12,403 bases of DNA from contig QCTA01000025.1 in the NCBI GenBank assembly GCA_003211335.1, positions 1 through 12,403 on the forward strand, in the 5' to 3' direction. Origin of the DNA: Prochlorococcus sp. AG-670-O11 (GTDB lineage: Bacteria > Cyanobacteriota > Cyanobacteriia > PCC-6307 > Cyanobiaceae). The notes beneath the pieces are model-generated. The model was not told the origin of the DNA, searched no databases, and worked only from the letters and a program-made list of their open reading frames with translations. Positions 8,528 through 12,403 of the stretch are shown here, one piece after another. Position 1 is the stretch's first letter, and the number at the start of each line of letters is the position of its first letter. Both the position numbers and the translations under genes were made by a program.

Positions 8528-9589
8528 TTAAGATAGCTGGTTCTTGAAATTCAATTCTTGAATTTTATTCAAAGGTCTTTGAATTGATCTAGGGTTAATT
8601 CCCTCTCTAAGAGCAAGGATTAATCCTGCCGCCTCGAAGTAATTATCCACTTCAATTAATTTGGAATAATTAAAATTATCAAGATTTAATATATTTTTAT
8701 TTTTTACTGAGATTATATTTAAACCTCTCTCAATACAGGCTAACACTCCTTCACCGCCTATTGCTCCACTTGGAACAACAATAGATTCAATATGATTTGG
8801 GTGTAAGGTTATATTTTTATTTTTATCAGTCAATTCTACAAGATCTGGAGCTTTACTTAATCCAATTAGTACTGATGGCAAAAATGTATATCCTATTTCT
8901 TCGGAAGCAGCACGAGGATCTAAATTTTCATTCAATTCAATAGGACTTAGTGCAGGTGCATGAGCACAAGGGACTTTGAGAAACTTACTTATTAAGTGAC
9001 TTATTACGGCCTCAACGCCAGCGATAGGATCAACGCCCCTTCCCTCCCTATATTCATTTGTTTGAATTAAATCTAAATTATCAGGGAATTTAGCTACTAT
9101 CGCTATCGCAGATATACCATTTTCTATAAGCCTTTCCCCTGCTTCAATTAAAGTATCGGGATTTTCAATTAACCCTTCACTTATACCTTGTGATTCAGAA
9201 TCAATTAATATTCCTAAAGGTTTTTTTGTTAATACATAAGAGTCAACATCGATACCTAATGTTGATACACAAGCATCTGCGACTTGTAAATGTCTAGTTA
9301 ATATTTCATGTTCAATACTTGAATCAAAAATTATTCCAATTTTCTGCTGTTTTACACTTTTAAGACCAATTTCTCCTTTAGCAAATCTATCTAAACTATA
9401 ACCCTCGACATAATAAATATTATCGTTCTTCTCAGAAAGAGATCCCCCATTCATAACATTTGGATGAGTAATTAAGCATCCACTTGCAGATGCCAACAAT
9501 TTTGCAGCAGGGAGGGCATCACCAGCGAATCCGCCGATTTCGCATCCAATCCCAGTTGGAATAATAAATATTGTTGGAGATATTAGCAT
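8528..9589 (-). CDS. DUF3326-family protein of unknown function
   Basis: This 353-residue protein matches what I recall of the DUF3326 family, found in cyanobacteria and plants with no assigned reaction. Family-like blocks are PTGIGCEIGGFAGDALP (11-27), THPNVMNG (41-48), VEGYSLDRFA (61-70), YREGRGVDPIAGVEA (180-194), PCAHAPAL (207-214), DPRAASEEIGYTFLPS (224-239) and VPSGAIGGEGVLA (272-284). The many Gly-rich turns and conserved His, Asp and Arg suggest a soluble enzyme, but no catalytic site is established. There is no signal peptide; the hydrophobic N-terminus ISPTIFIIPTG looks like a first beta-strand. It starts at the ATG at 9587-9589, 10 bases after the stop of the 67-aa gene, and is the last gene visible in the atpA-atpG series. 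It is convergent with nadD. Confidence 0.82.
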   Translation of the reverse strand: MLISPTIFIIPTGIGCEIGGFAGDALPAAKLLASASGCLITHPNVMNGGSLSEKNDNIYYVEGYSLDRFAKGEIGLKSVKQQKIGIIFDSSIEHEILTRHLQVADACVSTLGIDVDSYVLTKKPLGILIDSESQGISEGLIENPDTLIEAGERLIENGISAIAIVAKFPDNLDLIQTNEYREGRGVDPIAGVEAVISHLISKFLKVPCAHAPALSPIELNENLDPRAASEEIGYTFLPSVLIGLSKAPDLVELTDKNKNITLHPNHIESIVVPSGAIGGEGVLACIERGLNIISVKNKNILNLDNFNYSKLIEVDNYFEAAGLILALREGINPRSIQRPLNKIQELNFKNQLS

Positions 9590-9599
9590 TGATTAATTT

Positions 9600-9803
9600 T
9601 TATGAATTGACTGGATATGCTAAAACGGCATTAATTCTTATTTTTTTTATATTATGGGTATCTGCTGAATCTTTAATATCTACTATGGACCATCTTATAA
9701 CTCCTCCTTTTTTTATTAGATTTTCTGTGATAAATTTTCTCAAATTTGTAATTTTTATTGATGCTGGCCAATCTAAATAAAAATCAACCTTTCTTAATTT
9801 CAT
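9600..9803 (-). CDS. Small hypothetical protein, 67 aa, coupled to ferredoxin
   Basis: This 67-residue, basic, soluble protein starts MKLRKVDFYLDWPASIKITN and has a probable alternating beta-alpha-beta layout: strand VDFYLDW, helix TNLRKFITENLIKKG, strands VIRWSIVDI and KKIRINAVLAYP. There are no cysteines or membrane segments. Its ATG (9801-9803) overlaps the ferredoxin TGA (9800-9802) as ATGA, the classic coupling overlap, and the DUF3326 start follows 10 bases after its stop. This is why I prefer it over the similar-sized plus-strand frame at 9571-9780. Its place between two recognisable genes suggests a role tied to them. I do not recognise the family. Confidence 0.7.
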   Translation of the reverse strand: MKLRKVDFYLDWPASIKITNLRKFITENLIKKGGVIRWSIVDIKDSADTHNIKKIRINAVLAYPVNS

Positions 9804-10126
9804 TTTTGATATTTACCAAATTGATCGTTATATAGATTATCCTCAACATCATCCCCAATAATAATATGCAGATCAGACTTTGGATACGCAACACATAATA
9901 GAGCAAATCCCTTTTCTTCCAGATCATCATTTAAACCCATTGCATCTTCTTGTTCAACTAATCCATTTATCACCATTGAGGCACAGCTTGTACATACCCC
10001 CGAACAACAACTACTTGGTAAATCAATTCCATTTGCTTTAGCAGCAGATATTATATCTTGATCTTCATGACATAAAAAATTATAAGTCTTTTCTTCTAAT
10101 TCAACTTTTATGTTAAATGGCGACAT
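9800..10126 (-). CDS. Plant-type [2Fe-2S] ferredoxin
   Basis: This 108-residue single-domain ferredoxin carries one-electron transfer in the cytosol. The cluster ligands are all present: Cys40, Cys45 and Cys48 (C-x4-C-x2-C in SSCCSGVCTSCAS) and Cys78 (ALLCVAYP). Cys41 is an additional cysteine beside the first ligand. The fold pattern (IKVELEEKTYNFLC; DIISAAKANGIDLP; EEKGFALLC) matches the family. It differs from the main photosynthetic PetF in the cluster loop and has a C-terminal extension ending VEDNLYNDQFGKYQK, so it is probably a specialised isoform. It lies 11 bases after atpG, and its stop overlaps the next start (ATGA), placing it in the atp operon. Its electron donor and acceptor are not evident. 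Confidence 0.9.
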   Translation of the reverse strand: MSPFNIKVELEEKTYNFLCHEDQDIISAAKANGIDLPSSCCSGVCTSCASMVINGLVEQEDAMGLNDDLEEKGFALLCVAYPKSDLHIIIGDDVEDNLYNDQFGKYQK

Positions 10127-10137
10127 TTAAGAATCAG

Positions 10138-11088
10138 CTAGACTGCTGAACCTCCTACTACTTCTAGTATTTCTTGAGTTATAGCAGCTTGTCTTGCTTT
10201 ATTATAGGTAAGGTTTAAAGTACTTGCTAATTCCTTAGCATTATCACTCGCATTATTCATAGCAGTCATTCTGCAGGCAAGTTCTGAAGCAGCAGACTCT
10301 TGAAGTGCTCTAAGAATCTGATTCTGCAAGTACAAAGGTAATAAAGAATCTAATAATTGATCAGGACTTTGTTCAAACACAATATCGGAAGGTAAATTGT
10401 TTGAATCACTCTTTTCCATATTTGATTTTTCAACGAGTAACTTACTATTTTTTGTAGTTAATCTAAAAATCTCATCATTTTCCTCAGCAATTCCTTGAGG
10501 ATCTAATGGCAACAAAGTTTGCACTACTGGAGCACAACTTACGAGAGTAATGAATTTGGTATATATAATCTCTACTCTATCCGCATTTTCTGATAGGAAT
10601 TCGGCTAAAACTTCATTAGTAATTCCTTCAGAATCTATTGCTGTTGGTACTTGTTCTAGCTCTTTGAATGTAGTTTTTATTACGTATTTATCCTTCCTAT
10701 TTTGGAAGTAACCTATTGCCTTTTTGCCAACTAAAATCAAATTTGGTTCATAACCTTGTTTGATCAACTCTGCATACCTAATTTCTACTTTCTTTATTAT
10801 GTTGGTATTGTATCCACCACATAAACCTCGATCAGCAGTTATGCAGACTAACGAAATAGTTTTTACTTTCCTTTGTGACAACAGAGGAGAGTCTACAGCT
10901 TCAAACTGCACCCTAGATTGAATATTTTCTAGGACACGTGCAAGTTTATCAGCGAAAGGTCGGCTTTTAAGTACTTGATCTTGTGCCCTTCTCACCTTTG
11001 CTGCTGCAACTAGTCTCATAGCTTCTGTTATTTTTCTAGTATTTTTAACAGAAACAATTCGATCTCTAATTTCTTTAAGATTTGCCAT
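10138..11088 (-). CDS. atpG: ATP synthase F1 subunit gamma (atpG; atpC in cyanobacterial naming)
   Basis: Gamma is the central rotor shaft of F1. The 316-residue protein starts MANLKEIRDRIVSVKNTRKITEAM and ends with the family signature ITQEILEVVGGSA (303-315), the two helices that form the coiled shaft. ITADRGLCGGYN (83-94) is the expected central-domain motif. Residues about 198-235 (EIFRLTTKNSK to SNNLPSDIVFEQ) form the insertion typical of cyanobacteria and chloroplasts. As in cyanobacteria generally, it lacks the Cys pair that gives the chloroplast enzyme thioredoxin control. It is 20 bases downstream of atpA and 11 bases upstream of the ferredoxin gene. Confidence 0.98.
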   Translation of the reverse strand: MANLKEIRDRIVSVKNTRKITEAMRLVAAAKVRRAQDQVLKSRPFADKLARVLENIQSRVQFEAVDSPLLSQRKVKTISLVCITADRGLCGGYNTNIIKKVEIRYAELIKQGYEPNLILVGKKAIGYFQNRKDKYVIKTTFKELEQVPTAIDSEGITNEVLAEFLSENADRVEIIYTKFITLVSCAPVVQTLLPLDPQGIAEENDEIFRLTTKNSKLLVEKSNMEKSDSNNLPSDIVFEQSPDQLLDSLLPLYLQNQILRALQESAASELACRMTAMNNASDNAKELASTLNLTYNKARQAAITQEILEVVGGSAV

Positions 11089-11108
11089 AATATTTCCTTA
11101 AAATAAAT

Positions 11109-12403
11109 CTAAACTGTGGCAAGCATTGAGGATTTAACTTCTTTTATTACCTCTTTTAATGTTGTTTCCAAGCTTTCATTAAGTTTCTTCTCTTTAATAA
11201 TCTCCTCAATAAATTCTGCTTTATTTAACTTAAGGTATTCTCTAAGTTCAGCAGCAAATTTGGTTACATCTTCAACAGGTACTTCATCAATAAGACCCTT
11301 AACACCTGCATATACAACCGCGACTTGTTCCGCAAGATTTAACGGTGAGAATTGAGCTTGTTTTAGCAATTCTCTTAATCTTTTACCTCTTTCAAGTTGT
11401 TGCTGAGTAGCCTCATCAAGATCAGAAGCGAACTGAGAAAATGCTGCTAATTCATCAAATTGAGCTAATTCTAATTTTAGTGTTCCAGCAATTTTCTTAA
11501 TTGCTTTTGTTTGTGCAGCTCCACCAACTCTACTAACTGAAATACCAACATTTATTGCAGGTCTTAAGCCTGAGTTAAATAAATCTGCGCTTAAGAAAAT
11601 TTGTCCATCAGTAATTGATATGACATTTGTTGGAATATATGCAGAGACATCTCCAGCTTGAGTTTCAATAATTGGCAAAGCTGTCATTGATCCACCACCC
11701 ATATCGTCTGATAATTTTGCTGCCCTTTCAAGTAATCGACTATGACAATAAAAAACATCTCCAGGATAAGCTTCTCTTCCTGGTGGCCTTCTCAAAAGAA
11801 GAGACATTTGTCTGTAAGCTTGAGCCTGCTTAGTTAAATCATCATAAATAACAAGAGTAGCTTTGCCTTGGTACATGAAATGTTCAGCTATTGCAGCTCC
11901 AGTGTAAGGAGCTAAATACTGTAAAGCTGCCGCTTCAGAGGCTCCAGCACTTACCACAACAGTATATTCAAGAGCTCCTTTTTCTCTTAAAACTTCAACA
12001 ACGTTTGCTACTGATGCAGATTTCTGACCAATCGCTACATAGACACAGACTACGTCTTGGCCTTTTTGATTAATTATCGTATCAATTGCGATAGCAGTTT
12101 TTCCAGTTTGCCTATCTCCAATAATCAGTTCTCTTTGACCTCTCCCTACAGGTATCATCGCATCTATAGAAGTGATACCAGTTTGCATAGGTTCATGCAC
12201 TGATCTCCTCTTAATAATTCCTGGAGCCATTTCTTCAATAAGTCTATTATCACTTGTAGGAATCTCACCTTTTCCATCTATTGGCTGCCCTAAAGGGTTA
12301 ACAACTCTCCCCTTCATAGCTTCTCCGACTGGGACAGATGCGATTTTTCCTGTTGATTTTACATTACTTCCTTCTTGTACACCCAAAGCTTCACCCATCA
12401 AAA
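11109..12403 (-). CDS. atpA: ATP synthase F1 subunit alpha, 5' end cut by window edge
   Basis: Alpha is the non-catalytic nucleotide-binding subunit of the F1 hexamer. The frame is open to the right edge: 430 codons are visible and the first 75 or so of about 505 are missing. The apparent Met residues at the edge are internal, matching the family's 'VLMGE' region. Visible motifs, numbered from the first visible codon, are the P-loop GDRQTGKT (95-102) and the alpha/beta signature [14 protein letters not shown], which includes the arginine finger. The C-terminal helical domain ends in [10 protein letters not shown]. Twenty bases separate it from atpG, so it is the upstream member of this minus-strand operon. 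The promoter and any atpH/F/I genes lie outside the window. Plus-strand frames at 11116-11355 and 11891-12073 are shadows. Confidence 0.98.
   Translation of the reverse strand, partial: LMGEALGVQEGSNVKSTGKIASVPVGEAMKGRVVNPLGQPIDGKGEIPTSDNRLIEEMAPGIIKRRSVHEPMQTGITSIDAMIPVGRGQRELIIGDRQTGKTAIAIDTIINQKGQDVVCVYVAIGQKSASVANVVEVLREKGALEYTVVVSAGASEAAALQYLAPYTGAAIAEHFMYQGKATLVIYDDLTKQAQAYRQMSLLLRRPPGREAYPGDVFYCHSRLLERAAKLSDDMGGGSMTALPIIETQAGDVSAYIPTNVISITDGQIFLSADLFNSGLRPAINVGISVSRVGGAAQTKAIKKIAGTLKLELAQFDELAAFSQFASDLDEATQQQLERGKRLRELLKQAQFSPLNLAEQVAVVYAGVKGLIDEVPVEDVTKFAAELREYLKLNKAEFIEEIIKEKKLNESLETTLKEVIKEVKSSMLATV

Noticed and set aside
9571..9780. 69-codon plus-strand ORF opposite the 67-aa gene
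   Set aside because: The minus-strand frame has the ATGA overlap with the ferredoxin and operon spacing. The plus-strand product is hydrophobic, has no supporting context and would start inside the DUF3326 gene.
12375..12403. TTG/ATG near the right edge as the true atpA start
   Set aside because: The sequence there corresponds to the internal LMGE region of alpha, so the gene continues beyond the window.

Overview
The window reads as ordinary core genome from an AT-rich marine picocyanobacterium, most likely a high-light Prochlorococcus. The evidence is the strongly AT-rich coding sequence, tight gene packing, scarcity of Shine-Dalgarno sites, a cyanobacterial/plastid-type ATP synthase gamma subunit with its internal insertion, a PSRP-3/Ycf65 ribosomal protein, a DUF3326 protein, and a groESL promoter that matches the cyanobacterial K-box. 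The genus call comes from protein resemblance and composition; no database search was run.

Layout. Positions 1-1173 (minus) hold groES followed by the first 270 codons of groEL, cut by the left edge. A 219-base divergent promoter region (1174-1392) separates them from atpD (beta) and atpC (epsilon) on the plus strand. atpC ends 3 bases from the end of a convergent minus-strand group, which in transcription order is pepP, a 52-residue small ORF and the PSRP-3 gene. From 5510 a plus-strand group follows: a DUF21/CBS membrane protein, a GTPase with a hydrophobic DUF697-like tail, and nadD, with junctions of 2 bases and a 4-base overlap. A 218-base gap (8310-8527) may hold a 36-codon ORF. The right end, transcribed leftwards, is atpA (5' end cut), atpG, a [2Fe-2S] ferredoxin, a 67-residue protein and a DUF3326 protein, packed like one operon.

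How they work together. Four of the five F1 subunits of ATP synthase (alpha, gamma, beta, epsilon) are encoded at the two ends, on opposite strands and pointing at each other. The genes between them are housekeeping or poorly known: chaperonin, ribosomal protein, peptidase, NAD synthesis, putative ion transport and a GTPase.

I found no mobile element, CRISPR array, tRNA, rRNA or defence system. The points most worth a second look are the K-box nested in a 30-base dyad between groES and atpD, the ferredoxin/67-aa/DUF3326 tail on the atpA-atpG operon, the DUF21-GTPase-nadD group, and two small ORFs, one of which contains an 18-base perfect palindrome.
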